DNA of 64,000 nucleotides from GCA-2720975 sp964469565 (GTDB taxonomy: Bacteria > Planctomycetota > UBA1135 > GCA-002686595), in NCBI GenBank assembly GCA_964469565.1, contig CAYXZD010000001.1:1-64000 (forward strand). Reading direction: 5' to 3'. The translations under genes and the position numbers were made by a program. The notes beneath the pieces were generated by a model. That model was not told the DNA's origin. It saw only the letters and a list, made by a program, of their open reading frames with translations, and searched no databases. This document shows, piece after piece, positions 25,838 through 34,348 of this stretch. Every line of letters starts with the position of its first letter. Position 1 is the first letter of the stretch.

Positions 25838-27379
25838 GTGAAAGTCCTCCACATCACCCGCGCTCTCCCGCAAGAATCCCTCGGCGTCATGTACCTGAGC
25901 CGTGCGATCAAAGACGCAGGCCATCAATATGAGGCGCTGGTTCTGCCCGATCCGAAGTGGTTGAAGAAGGTCGCGGACTACGCGCCCGAGGTCGTGACCT
26001 GGTCGATCATGACTGGAAGCCAGGGTCCGATCCGTGATGTGAACAGCTTGCTCAAGACTAAGTTTGACTTTTTCTCGGTCATGGGGGGGCCTCACGTGAC
26101 CTTCACGCCTGAGATCGTGACCAACCCTGATATCGATGCTGTCTGCGTAGGGGAAGGCGAGCAGGCCATGGTGGAGCTGCTCGATACCTTGGACCGCGGT
26201 GAAGAGTGGCGCGGTATCCGTAACATCGCCTATTGCGACGACGGAGAGACGGTTGTCCAAAACCCGCTGCGCCCGCTGGTGAGTGATATCGACTCCCTCG
26301 GGATACCGGACCGTTCCATTCTCTACGATGCCTCGCCTATCTACCGAAACAGCCCGCGCAAGGTTGTCGTTAGCCAGCGCGGTTGTCCCATGTTGTGCTC
26401 CTTTTGCTTTCACCATGCCTGGAAGAAGAAGGTCTACGGTGTGCGCAATAACGAATACGTTCGCAAGCGTAGCGTAGATCACATCATTGAAGAGGTGAAA
26501 TCCATCCGGTCGAAGTACCCCTTGGAGTTTGTTCACTTCGTGGACGACATCTTCAATATCGACAGTAAGTGGTTGGAAGAATTCTGCGAGCGCTGGCCCA
26601 AGGAGGTGGGGCTACCTTTTGATGTGATCCTCATGGCCAATATGACCAAGGAGGTCCATATCGAGCAGTTGAAGGCCGCTGGCTGTATTTATGCTCGCAT
26701 CGCATTTGAAGCAGCCAATGACTACGTGCGCAATACGATTTACCGCAAGAATACAGCCCGTCAACAATTGGTCGATGCGGCAGGTTGGATCAAGAAACAC
26801 GGCATCCGCCTAGGTTCACTCAACATGTTGGGGGCTCCTGGTGGGACGCTGGAGGATGATTTCGCCACCGTGGAGTTGAACATCGAGTGCAAGGTCGACC
26901 ACCCACTTTGTTCAATCGTTCAACCCTACCCCAAGTTTGAGATCAACGACATTACCGAAGGCCTAGGGATTGCCGTGAAGGAGTACGAAGATTTCCCGGC
27001 GTACTTCAACCGCGAGGCGACCATCAAAGTTGACAACATGAGTGCCATCGAAAACCTGCACAAGTGGTTTCCGATCCTCGTGCGTTTCCCATCGCTGATG
27101 CCGATCGCTCGCCGAACCTTGCACATGCGGTTCCTGAAGTACCCGCTCTTGTGGACCTACATGCTGTTCTCCGAGTGGCTGGTCACCGAGCAGAACCAAA
27201 TCTACACCCAAGCGTGTACGACCAAGCGCTTCAAGCGCTGGGCTGTCTGGGACTTTGGAGTGCGCGTCGTCCAGAAAGGAGTCATTCGTGTGGTGGGCAC
27301 CTTGGGTGCAAAGTTTGTGCGGCGCTGGAATATGCGCTTGCAGATGGGGGATGAGCGAGTCGTCGCTCACATGGACTGA
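25838..27379 (+). CDS. B12-binding-type radical SAM protein
   Basis: The 513-residue product starts at GTG. Residues about 1-140 look like a cobalamin-binding Rossmann domain (GVMYLSRAIKDAGH, VMGGPHVTFTPE, VCVGEGEQAMVELL). The radical SAM core follows with Cys183, Cys187 and Cys190 (CPMLCSFC), an FVDDIFN strand and AFEAANDYVRNTI. The C-terminal 130 residues are basic and aromatic (RRTLHMRFLKYPLLWTYML) and could touch the membrane. Class B enzymes of this layout methylate unactivated carbons or rearrange lipids and cofactors. No substrate or partner gene is evident next to it. Confidence 0.88.
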   Translation: MKVLHITRALPQESLGVMYLSRAIKDAGHQYEALVLPDPKWLKKVADYAPEVVTWSIMTGSQGPIRDVNSLLKTKFDFFSVMGGPHVTFTPEIVTNPDIDAVCVGEGEQAMVELLDTLDRGEEWRGIRNIAYCDDGETVVQNPLRPLVSDIDSLGIPDRSILYDASPIYRNSPRKVVVSQRGCPMLCSFCFHHAWKKKVYGVRNNEYVRKRSVDHIIEEVKSIRSKYPLEFVHFVDDIFNIDSKWLEEFCERWPKEVGLPFDVILMANMTKEVHIEQLKAAGCIYARIAFEAANDYVRNTIYRKNTARQQLVDAAGWIKKHGIRLGSLNMLGAPGGTLEDDFATVELNIECKVDHPLCSIVQPYPKFEINDITEGLGIAVKEYEDFPAYFNREATIKVDNMSAIENLHKWFPILVRFPSLMPIARRTLHMRFLKYPLLWTYMLFSEWLVTEQNQIYTQACTTKRFKRWAVWDFGVRVVQKGVIRVVGTLGAKFVRRWNMRLQMGDERVVAHMD

Positions 27380-27713
27380 TCTGCGACGGGTGCGGTGACT
27401 CGCGCTGTGTGTCACTTTCTGGGCGGCTTCTGACGTGGGCCCCTGGGGTGGCATGGGGCCCTCGCCGGATTCGATGTGGGGTTGGGGGGCTGCGGCGTTA
27501 GGCTGGCGGGTCCGGCCTAGCTCAGCCGAATGCGGGGGGGCCGCTCTTAGCCAACCCGTGGGGTGGCCTAGCCAGGGAATCGGACCTTGGAATCCGGGAG
27601 CGAAAACTCCCGGAGGTGCCTTGCTTCCCGGGCTCTAAGTAGAAAGACTCTCCACGTCTACGATCTAATAAGGTCAGTTCTACGCCTTCAGTCCTCCCTT
27701 ACGACCCGCCCCA
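27380..27713 (+). other. Leader region of the oxidase operon with a strong stem-loop
   Basis: No gene is seen in these 334 bases. CCGGGAG (27594-27600) pairs with CTCCCGG (27607-27613) over loop CGAAAA; ACCT upstream and AGGT downstream can extend the stem past a 6-base bulge. It lies about 100 nt before the first gene of the oxidase operon and may be part of its 5' leader. A TAGCTCAG at about 27518 looks like a tRNA D-arm but no tRNA fold follows. Confidence 0.45.
27437..27461 (+). terminator. GC stem-loop after the radical SAM gene
   Basis: GGGCCCC (27437-27443) and GGGGCCC (27455-27461) form a perfect 7-bp stem with an 11-base loop, about 58 nt past the stop codon. No T-run follows. Confidence 0.4.
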
Positions 27714-28553
27714 ATGCGTACTTTTGTCTACACCCTACTCCTAACAACCGGCTTCCTTTTCACGTCCTGCGGTGGTGGTGGCGAGGCCCCGCCGGCCCCT
27801 CCAGGAGGAGGAGCATCCGCCGGTCCTGGTGCTTCGGGCCCTGGGGTGAGCACTCCCGCCCAAGGAGGCGGTGAAACGACCAGCGGCCCCAAAGCTTGGG
27901 ACTCCGCCGCCGGAACGGCCACTGTGAGTGGGCGTGCAGTGTTGAGCGGTGATGCGCCTGTCCCCGCTGCACTTGAAATAGGCAGTGACCCCAAGTGTGT
28001 CGAGTTGAACCCGAGCGGAGCCAGTGACGAGAGCGTCCTTGTGGGGGCGGATGGTGGTCTGCAAAACGTATTCGTGTACGTCTCCAAGGGCCTCGACGGC
28101 TGGGAGTTTGAAGCCCCATCAGAGCCAGCCAAGCTGGACCAAGTCGGCTGCGCTTACACGCCCCGAGTCATTGGAATGATGACGGGACAGACCCTTGAGG
28201 TGAGCAACTCAGACCCCACAGTTCACAATGTGCACACTTTCCCCAAGAAAAACCGGGCGACGAACACGAGCCAGCCTGCCGGATCGAAGCCGCTAGCGAT
28301 TGCGATGAAGCGGAGCGAGGTTTTGATGGCCGTGAAGTGTGACATGCACGCTTGGATGCAAGCCTATGTCGGAGTGGTGGACTCCCCGTTTTTTGCAGTG
28401 ACCGCAGAGGACGGATCCTTCACCTTGCCCAAGCTTCCAGCGGGTGAGTACACCGTTTCTGCTGAGCACGAGGTGTTCGGCAAGTCAGCCAAGCAGACCG
28501 TGACCGTGGCTGACGGTGAGAGCCAGAGCCTGACCTTCGAGTTTAGCAAGTAG
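27714..28553 (+). CDS. Cupredoxin-like lipoprotein heading the oxidase operon
   Basis: The 279-residue product has a signal peptide ending in lipobox LFTSC followed by a Gly/Pro-rich linker. Residues about 60-215 resemble a cupredoxin or methylamine-utilisation-type domain; HNVHTF and KCDMHAWM supply His, Cys, His and Met candidates for a type 1 copper site. Residues about 220-279 look like a carboxypeptidase-regulatory beta-sandwich (DGSFTLPKLPAGEYTVSAEHE). Its place before a dihaem cytochrome and coxBA suggests electron delivery to the oxidase or copper handling; this is inference. The spacing to the next gene is about 80 nt. Confidence 0.8.
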   Translation: MRTFVYTLLLTTGFLFTSCGGGGEAPPAPPGGGASAGPGASGPGVSTPAQGGGETTSGPKAWDSAAGTATVSGRAVLSGDAPVPAALEIGSDPKCVELNPSGASDESVLVGADGGLQNVFVYVSKGLDGWEFEAPSEPAKLDQVGCAYTPRVIGMMTGQTLEVSNSDPTVHNVHTFPKKNRATNTSQPAGSKPLAIAMKRSEVLMAVKCDMHAWMQAYVGVVDSPFFAVTAEDGSFTLPKLPAGEYTVSAEHEVFGKSAKQTVTVADGESQSLTFEFSK

Positions 28554-28635
28554 TTCTCCAGCCTCGTTAGCGTCCCTCCCCATTCCCTGTCTCCCCCCCC
28601 AGTCGGGCCCACTCAAGGTGCCCTCTTTGGTGATC

Positions 28636-29739
28636 ATGAAAGGTAACTCTTGGACCGGATTCGCTGCTCTCGTCGGAGCCGTGGGGCTCTTGACCTCGCT
28701 GCAGACCAGTGAAGATGACAATCCTCACGCGCGGGCACCCCGTGATGTGCCCCTCGTCATTCATGAGGGAGCTTGGCTGCGGGCCCAGGGCTCCGAGTGG
28801 TTTGAAAGCCAAGCCAAGGCGTTTCCTGGTCGCTACAGCTTTGATCAATCCCTAGCGGGTGGAGCTGGCGGTTGGATCGATTCCCAAGGAGAGTTCAGCT
28901 TCACGGAGGTTGAGGGCGAGTGGGCCTATTGGCAGTGGGTCTCCCCAGACCGCCTGACCCATGGCCGTCAGGACTATGTCCAGTACTGCTCGGCTTGCCA
29001 TGGACTGGATGGCAACGGTTATGGCCGATCCGCCCAGCACCTGCGACCCATCCCCCGGGACTTCGGACAAAACAAGTTCAAGTTCACCAAGATCCTGGCG
29101 GACCTGCCCAGTGATGAAGCGCTGCGGACACTCATCAAGCGTGGTCTCGCCGGAACACCCATGTTGCCCTGGGATCTCTCCGATGTGCAGCTGCTGGACA
29201 TCATTCAGTACATCAAGTACCTCTCGCCCCCCGAAACAGGTTGGCGCGATGTGTACTCGACGGTCGGGGATATGGTTGCGGTGACTGAGGATCCTTGGAC
29301 CGGTAAGGAGAAGCGTGCCATTGCACGGGGGCGTGAGGTTTACCACGGGGACGCAAGTTGCCATCTGTGCCACCCCGGATACGTGACCTCGGACGAGCTG
29401 CGCGCGATTCGCAAGGACCCTGAAGGCACCACCTATCGTGATGACCTGACCTATCCCGCACTCAAGGACTCTGAGTATGCAGTTCGGGGTCAAAACACGA
29501 AGGTCATGCCCCCTGATTTCACGTGGCACCAAATGCGTGCCGGCACAAGTCTGCCCGACCTGTTCCAGACGATTGCTTCGGGCATCAAGGGCACGGCGAT
29601 GCCCACTTGGAAGGGAGCGATCTCCGACGAGGATCTTTGGGCCCTCGCCCACTATGTGGGGAGCTTGATTGATCAGTACAAGGACAATCCAGACGCAAGA
29701 TCGGCCTTCATGTCGGGCCTGCGCAAGGAGTCAAACTAA
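28636..29739 (+). CDS. Dihaem c-type cytochrome
   Basis: The ATG at 28636 gives 367 residues; a GTG at 28618 in frame is an alternative. An N-terminal hydrophobic stretch (GFAALVGAVGLLTSL) is a signal or anchor. Two haem c motifs are present: Cys118-Ser-Ala-Cys121-His122 and Cys242-His-Leu-Cys245-His246, each followed by cytochrome-c-like sequence with a possible Met ligand (GTPMLPW; GTAMPTW). It is a periplasmic electron carrier, encoded 3 nt before coxB, and is the obvious donor to the CuA site of subunit II. The operon has no separate bc1 or alternative complex III in this window. Confidence 0.92.
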   Translation: MKGNSWTGFAALVGAVGLLTSLQTSEDDNPHARAPRDVPLVIHEGAWLRAQGSEWFESQAKAFPGRYSFDQSLAGGAGGWIDSQGEFSFTEVEGEWAYWQWVSPDRLTHGRQDYVQYCSACHGLDGNGYGRSAQHLRPIPRDFGQNKFKFTKILADLPSDEALRTLIKRGLAGTPMLPWDLSDVQLLDIIQYIKYLSPPETGWRDVYSTVGDMVAVTEDPWTGKEKRAIARGREVYHGDASCHLCHPGYVTSDELRAIRKDPEGTTYRDDLTYPALKDSEYAVRGQNTKVMPPDFTWHQMRAGTSLPDLFQTIASGIKGTAMPTWKGAISDEDLWALAHYVGSLIDQYKDNPDARSAFMSGLRKESN

Positions 29740-29742
29740 CCC

Positions 29743-30591
29743 ATGGCGATTCTCAATACGATCCTCAGTGTTCCTGGCAAGCTTTGGAGGCGCGCCCTGG
29801 CCACCCCCGTGGCTCTCCTGGGCTGTGCGGCGTTGGCTGAGGCGCAAGACAAGCGTTGGGGCCCCGGCGAACCAGCCTCGGACTACGGCTATCGTTTCGG
29901 CGAGTTGTTTTGGTTGATCACAACCTTGGTGAGCATTGCTTTTGCTCTCGTGATCATCCTCATGGTGATTCCGCTGATCCGGGACAGGGCGCGCCCTGGG
30001 CACAAGGCCTCGTTTGATCACGGGAGTAGCCTGCACGACAAGCGCCTGACAACGATCATCTCGGTGATTACGTTCATCGTCTTGGACGCTTGGGTGCTCG
30101 TGATCGCGATGACAGACCTACGCGAAGCCTATTGGAATATCCCCGATAGCGAGGCGGCGGAGACTTACAAAGTCGAAGTGTTGGCACAGCAGTGGGCTTG
30201 GAACTTTAGGGCTGCGGGTGTTGACGGTGAGTTTGGTACCCCCGACGACATCCTTACCCTCAACGAACTGACCGTCCCCAAAGACCGCCCTGTGAGCTTC
30301 AACCTCACGTCAAAAGACGTGATTCACTCCTTGTTCTTGCCAGAGATGCGCATGAAGCGCGATGCCAACCCTGGGGCAATCAATAAGGCTTGGTTCAAGC
30401 CCATCGTTGCCGGGGAATTCACCATCCTGTGCGCTGAGTTGTGCGGGTTTGCTCACTATCAAATGGACGGAACGGTCACGGTGCTCGACGAACAAACCTT
30501 CAACCAGTGGGAAGCGGAGGCTAGCCATCTAGCTGCCACCGCATTCGACGCAGACGACAAGGAAGCTCAGTGGGCCTGGGCTTGGCAGTAG
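29743..30591 (+). CDS. coxB: Cytochrome c oxidase subunit II
   Basis: The product has 282 residues with a leader peptide and two transmembrane helices (about 50-75 and 95-120). The periplasmic cupredoxin domain binds the dinuclear CuA centre: His195, Cys230, Glu232, Cys234, His238 and Met241 (CAELCGFAHYQM) are all present. The aromatic run QQWAWNF, on the electron path into CuA, is intact. Haem c is not fused here, unlike caa3 enzymes; the separate dihaem protein upstream may take its place. It is 9 nt before coxA, whose ATG has an AGGAG site. Confidence 0.97.
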   Translation: MAILNTILSVPGKLWRRALATPVALLGCAALAEAQDKRWGPGEPASDYGYRFGELFWLITTLVSIAFALVIILMVIPLIRDRARPGHKASFDHGSSLHDKRLTTIISVITFIVLDAWVLVIAMTDLREAYWNIPDSEAAETYKVEVLAQQWAWNFRAAGVDGEFGTPDDILTLNELTVPKDRPVSFNLTSKDVIHSLFLPEMRMKRDANPGAINKAWFKPIVAGEFTILCAELCGFAHYQMDGTVTVLDEQTFNQWEAEASHLAATAFDADDKEAQWAWAWQ

Positions 30592-30600
30592 GAGTCAATC

Positions 30601-32334
30601 ATGAGTGCTGATCACATCCACCCGGAGCCCACCACGTTCCTCGGTAAACACGTCTTTTCCGTCGACCACAAGGTCATCGCCAAACAGTTCCTTTGGTTTG
30701 GTCTGATATGGTTGGGCATTGGCGGAATCATGGCCATGCTCCTGCGCTGGCAACTGGCCAATCCGGGGATCCCCGTGCCGCTCGTGGGCGAGATGTTGTT
30801 CCCTCGTACCGGGGGTGTTATCGACCCGGCTACGTACAACACGCTTTTCACGATGCACGGCACCATCATGATCTTCCTGGGTCTGACCCCGGCCATGATT
30901 GGTGCCCTCGGGAACTGGTGCATCCCGCTCATGATTGGTGCGCGGGACATGATCTTCCCCCTCCTGAATATGCTGTCCTTCTGGACTCTGTTCATTGGGG
31001 GTGCGGTTGGGTTCTTCTCTCTGTTCGTCCCGCTTGGAGCTACAGAGGTGGGCTGGACCGGGTATCCCACCCTTTCGACGACCGTCGGTGCCGTGGGCAT
31101 GGGGGAGACCCTGTGGGCCGTAGCTGTGTTCCTGATTGGTGCAAGCTCCATCATGGGGGGCATCAACTACATCACCACAGTGATTCGCCTCCGCTGTCCA
31201 GGGATGGATTGGATGAGGTTGCCGCTGACCGTTTGGGGGTTGTTTCTAACATCCATTCTCAATGTGCTGTTCATCCCGGTGATCGGCTCGGCGATGATCA
31301 TTCTGGTGCTCGATCGGGTCTTCGGTACTTCGTTTTATGTGCCTGCTTCCATCATGAGCGGAGGTACGGGCGGTGATCCGATTCTCTACCAGCACCTGTT
31401 CTGGATCTTCGGTCACCCAGAGGTCTACATCTTGATCTTGCCGGCTTGGGGAGTGGTCTGTGACTTGCTCTCCTTCTTTGCGCGCAAGCCTGCCTTTGGC
31501 TACCGGACGTCGGTCTATGCCATGACTGCGGTGACCATCCTCTCGGCCGTCGTCTATGGGCACCACATGTTCACTACAGGTCTGTCGGCCATGCTGGGCG
31601 AGAGCTTCATGTTGTTGACCATGATCATCTCAGTCCCGGCAGAAATCCTGTTCTTCAACTGGCTGCACACCCTTTGGAAAGGCAGCTTGCGGCTAACGGT
31701 GCCCATGCTCTGGGCCATGAGTGTGATTTTCGTGTTTGGTCTCGGTGGACTCACGGGAATCTACTGTGCCACGATCGGTACAGACATCTTCTTGCACGAC
31801 ACCTACTTTGTGGTCGGGCACTTCCATCTGACCATGGCGGCTTCGGCCCTCTTTGGGACATTCGGCGCAATCTATTACTGGTTCCCCAAGATGTTCGGAC
31901 GCATGATGGATGACCGTCTCGGCAAACTTCACTTCTGGTTGACCGTTTTCCCCCTCGTAGCAGTCTTCTGCATCATGTTCATCAGTGGCTATGCGGGAAT
32001 GCCGCGGCGCTACTATGATCACACTAGCGCAGAGTATCTGCGTCCCTTGCAGCATTTGAACGTGGCCACGACGGTGTCAGCCTTCCTATTGGGTGCCTCT
32101 CAGTTGATCTTCGCGGTCAACTTCATCAAGAGCCGCTGGTGGGGCAAGCCGGCCCCGCAGAACCCCTGGGATGTGGGGACCCTCGAATGGACTCTTCCCA
32201 CGCCCGTGCCTCACTACAACTTCAAAGAGATCCCGGTGGCGAAGTGTGGGCCGCACGAGTTCTCGAATCCTCGTCTCGGACCCGACACGGACTGGATCTA
32301 TCAGACCGATGAACTGCCTGGAGGCGCCTCCTAG
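30601..32334 (+). CDS. coxA: Cytochrome c oxidase subunit I (haem-copper, A family)
   Basis: The 577-residue catalytic subunit has about 12 helices. The Tyr-His crosslink region is intact (His272, Glu274, Tyr276 in GHPEVY), as are the CuB histidines (GHHMF) and the haem a/a3 ligands (VGHFH). D-channel residues are present: Asn105 (LGNWCIP) and Asp116 (GARDM). In contrast, the helix VIII position that holds the K-channel Lys in mitochondrial and proteobacterial enzymes is Leu350, within SVPAEILFFNW. This alignment was made by eye against conserved flanks (IAVPTGIKVFSW; TPMLWA). Function is O2 reduction to water with proton pumping at the end of respiration. Confidence 0.97.
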   Translation: MSADHIHPEPTTFLGKHVFSVDHKVIAKQFLWFGLIWLGIGGIMAMLLRWQLANPGIPVPLVGEMLFPRTGGVIDPATYNTLFTMHGTIMIFLGLTPAMIGALGNWCIPLMIGARDMIFPLLNMLSFWTLFIGGAVGFFSLFVPLGATEVGWTGYPTLSTTVGAVGMGETLWAVAVFLIGASSIMGGINYITTVIRLRCPGMDWMRLPLTVWGLFLTSILNVLFIPVIGSAMIILVLDRVFGTSFYVPASIMSGGTGGDPILYQHLFWIFGHPEVYILILPAWGVVCDLLSFFARKPAFGYRTSVYAMTAVTILSAVVYGHHMFTTGLSAMLGESFMLLTMIISVPAEILFFNWLHTLWKGSLRLTVPMLWAMSVIFVFGLGGLTGIYCATIGTDIFLHDTYFVVGHFHLTMAASALFGTFGAIYYWFPKMFGRMMDDRLGKLHFWLTVFPLVAVFCIMFISGYAGMPRRYYDHTSAEYLRPLQHLNVATTVSAFLLGASQLIFAVNFIKSRWWGKPAPQNPWDVGTLEWTLPTPVPHYNFKEIPVAKCGPHEFSNPRLGPDTDWIYQTDELPGGAS

Positions 32335-32354
32335 CCCCTAGGGCCTTGTATCCA

Positions 32355-32999
32355 ATGGCAGCAACGGTGAACCAATCCATGGCGCCCGTGCGGGCGTGGC
32401 CCGCGGAGAGCGGGCGCGACAGGGTCAATGCGACCTTGGGAATGATTCTGTTCATCGGTTCGTGGACGATGGCCTTTGGCACCCTTCTGCTTTCGTTTCT
32501 TGTCTTACGGCAGAGGGTGGGGGTTTGGCCCCCCGAGGGCATTGCCCTCCCTTCGCGCTCCATTGCGATTGGGGCGACTGTGATTCTGTTGCTGAGCAGC
32601 GTGTTTGTCGAATGCGCCGCACGATTGTTGAAGCGCAACAGTTCTCGTGCATCTGATCTATGGGTGGGGGAATGGCGTAGGACCTTTGACGCCCAGTGGC
32701 TCACGGGGCTCGCGCTAGGAATTGGATTCGCAGCAGTGCAAACCTGGCTCTGGTACGACCTCATTCTTGCCGGGCGTACACAGATGTCGGGCCTTTTCGA
32801 ATCTCTGTTCTTTGGCCTGACGTGGGTTCACGCAATTCACGTTGTCATCGGCCTTGGCATTCTTGCTTGGGCCTATTGGGGCATCCGCAGAGGCCGCTAC
32901 GGGATTCACCGCACTTCGTTTATCACTAATGCAGCTCTGTTCTGGCACTTTGTCGGGGTGGTTTGGCTGCTCGTCTTTTTGGGTTTCTTCGTTTTCTAG
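32355..32999 (+). CDS. coxC: Cytochrome c oxidase subunit III, first copy
   Basis: The ATG at 32355 gives 214 residues; a TTG nine bases upstream is an alternative. Five hydrophobic segments and the ending WHFVGVVWLLVFLGFFVF are typical of subunit III (short bacterial form). The middle contains LTWVHAIHVVIGLGIL, a conserved helix of the family. It is followed at 12 nt by a second, different subunit III gene. Confidence 0.88.
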   Translation: MAATVNQSMAPVRAWPAESGRDRVNATLGMILFIGSWTMAFGTLLLSFLVLRQRVGVWPPEGIALPSRSIAIGATVILLLSSVFVECAARLLKRNSSRASDLWVGEWRRTFDAQWLTGLALGIGFAAVQTWLWYDLILAGRTQMSGLFESLFFGLTWVHAIHVVIGLGILAWAYWGIRRGRYGIHRTSFITNAALFWHFVGVVWLLVFLGFFVF

Positions 33000-33010
33000 A
33001 GGACCACTTG

Positions 33011-33661
33011 ATGACTTCAGCTCAAGTAGCAACGGCACACGCCGACTCTCATGATTCCGTCCCCGAGGACCCACATTTTGGCAAGGCCACGGGTGGCAAA
33101 GTCGGGATGTGGATCTTCATCGCACAGGACGGAATGTCGTTTGGTGGACTCTTGTTCGCCTATGCCATTCTGCGATCCTCAGCGGTCGAGTGGCCTGTGC
33201 CCGATCAAATCCTGGGTATCCCCCTCACTGCGGCGGCTACTTTCTTGCTGATTTGCTCATCGCTGTCCATGGTATTCGCCGTTCAAGCTGCTGAGGAACG
33301 CAACCAGGCCTCGCTCGTGCGCTGGCTCCTGGTCACCATCTTGGGGGGCGTGGCTTTCTTGGGTATTCAAGCCTACGAGTACACCCATCTCCTTCACTTG
33401 GGCATCGGCTTCAGTGAGTGCACCTTTCAGGGCGAAGCGATCAACCCCCTATTCGGCTCCACCTTCTATTCGGTGACCGGATTCCACGGGCTGCACGTCC
33501 TTTCGGGGGTGATCTACTTGATCTGCATCCTGAGGGGAGCCATGCAGGGCAAATACACCCAAGGGGGCACCAGTGGCAGCCCAGTCGAGCTGGTGGGTTT
33601 GTTCTGGCACTTTGTCGACCTCGTTTGGATCTTGGTCTTCACCTTCGTCTACCTCCTTTAG
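33011..33661 (+). CDS. Cytochrome c oxidase subunit III, second copy
   Basis: The 216-residue product starts at MTSAQVATAH, with an AGGA a few bases upstream. Family features are GKVGMWIFIAQDGMSFGGLLFAYAIL, FYSVTGFHGLHVLSGVIYLI and the ending WHFVDLVWILVFTFVYLL. It differs clearly from the copy encoded just upstream, so the pair is an old duplication rather than a recent one. Two divergent subunit III proteins may form a heterodimeric subunit, or one may serve assembly; this is inference. Confidence 0.92.
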   Translation: MTSAQVATAHADSHDSVPEDPHFGKATGGKVGMWIFIAQDGMSFGGLLFAYAILRSSAVEWPVPDQILGIPLTAAATFLLICSSLSMVFAVQAAEERNQASLVRWLLVTILGGVAFLGIQAYEYTHLLHLGIGFSECTFQGEAINPLFGSTFYSVTGFHGLHVLSGVIYLICILRGAMQGKYTQGGTSGSPVELVGLFWHFVDLVWILVFTFVYLL

Positions 33662-33688
33662 TCTCCCCCTCCTCACGAGCATCGACTG

Positions 33689-34033
33689 ATGACTGATTCC
33701 AATACTACAGAGACGGCGATGGCCGCGGACGGCGAGCACGGCGGCCATGGCCACGGTGAGCAATCCATGCGTGGTCTGTACATCACGATTTTTCTTACCC
33801 TCGGGCTTTTGACGATCTTCGAGATCTACGTGCCCTCGGTGTACTCCGCTGCCTGGAGTGGGCATACAAAGATGTTGCTGCTGTGTTTCTTGGCGATCGC
33901 CAAGGCAGGCCTTGTGGCGGCTTACTTCATGCATTTGAAGTGGGAGAAACCGTGGCTGCGCTGGATTGCGTTGATGCCCGTCTACATGGGTGTGGCTGTG
34001 ATTCTGATCATGCTGGAGACGCTTTACCGCTAG
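33689..34033 (+). CDS. Cytochrome c oxidase subunit IV (prokaryotic type)
   Basis: The 114-residue protein has a His/Gly-rich N-terminal stretch (GEHGGHGHGEQ) and three helices. The segment AKAGLVAAYFMHLKWEKPWLRW is the signature of prokaryotic COX4 proteins. It follows the second subunit III at 27 nt. The N-terminal His cluster might bind copper. Confidence 0.9.
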   Translation: MTDSNTTETAMAADGEHGGHGHGEQSMRGLYITIFLTLGLLTIFEIYVPSVYSAAWSGHTKMLLLCFLAIAKAGLVAAYFMHLKWEKPWLRWIALMPVYMGVAVILIMLETLYR

Positions 34034-34041
34034 TGGTGCGT

Positions 34042-34329
34042 ATGAAGCCTCTGGTTCGAGCCTCCCATAGATCGGTCAGCCGGCAAACCATGCAGCGCGC
34101 GTGGTTGGGTGCAGGGGGTGCCATCATTCTCACACCCACCGCAAGCGCCTGCCCCGGTTGCGCTTTGGGCCAGGCCGTGTCGACACTGGTGTACGTGGCC
34201 GCATTCATGTTGATCCCCTATGTGATCGTCTCGGGTGTGTGCATGTGGATGCGCAGCGTTGTAAAGAGTGAAGACTCAGCGGTGTCCGAGGAAGGGCTTG
34301 GCACAGGGCCGAAGCCGCCCCAGCTCTAG
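34042..34329 (+). CDS. Small membrane protein with a CPGC motif in the oxidase operon
   Basis: The ATG at 34042 gives 95 residues. After a basic N-terminus a segment ending SACPGC looks like a signal peptide or the first helix, followed by a second hydrophobic stretch (VSTLVYVAAFMLIPYVIVSGVCMW) and a charged tail. The CPGC pair could bind metal or act in thiol chemistry. It lies 8 nt after subunit IV and 19 nt before the SCO-like gene, so an assembly role is plausible. I recognise no named family. Confidence 0.65.
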   Translation: MKPLVRASHRSVSRQTMQRAWLGAGGAIILTPTASACPGCALGQAVSTLVYVAAFMLIPYVIVSGVCMWMRSVVKSEDSAVSEEGLGTGPKPPQL

Positions 34330-34348
34330 GCCGGAACCTGTCATTGCC

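Noticed and set aside
27510..27620. tRNA gene suggested by TAGCTCAG
   Set aside because: No D-stem closure, no GGTTCGA T-arm and no acceptor pairing follow.
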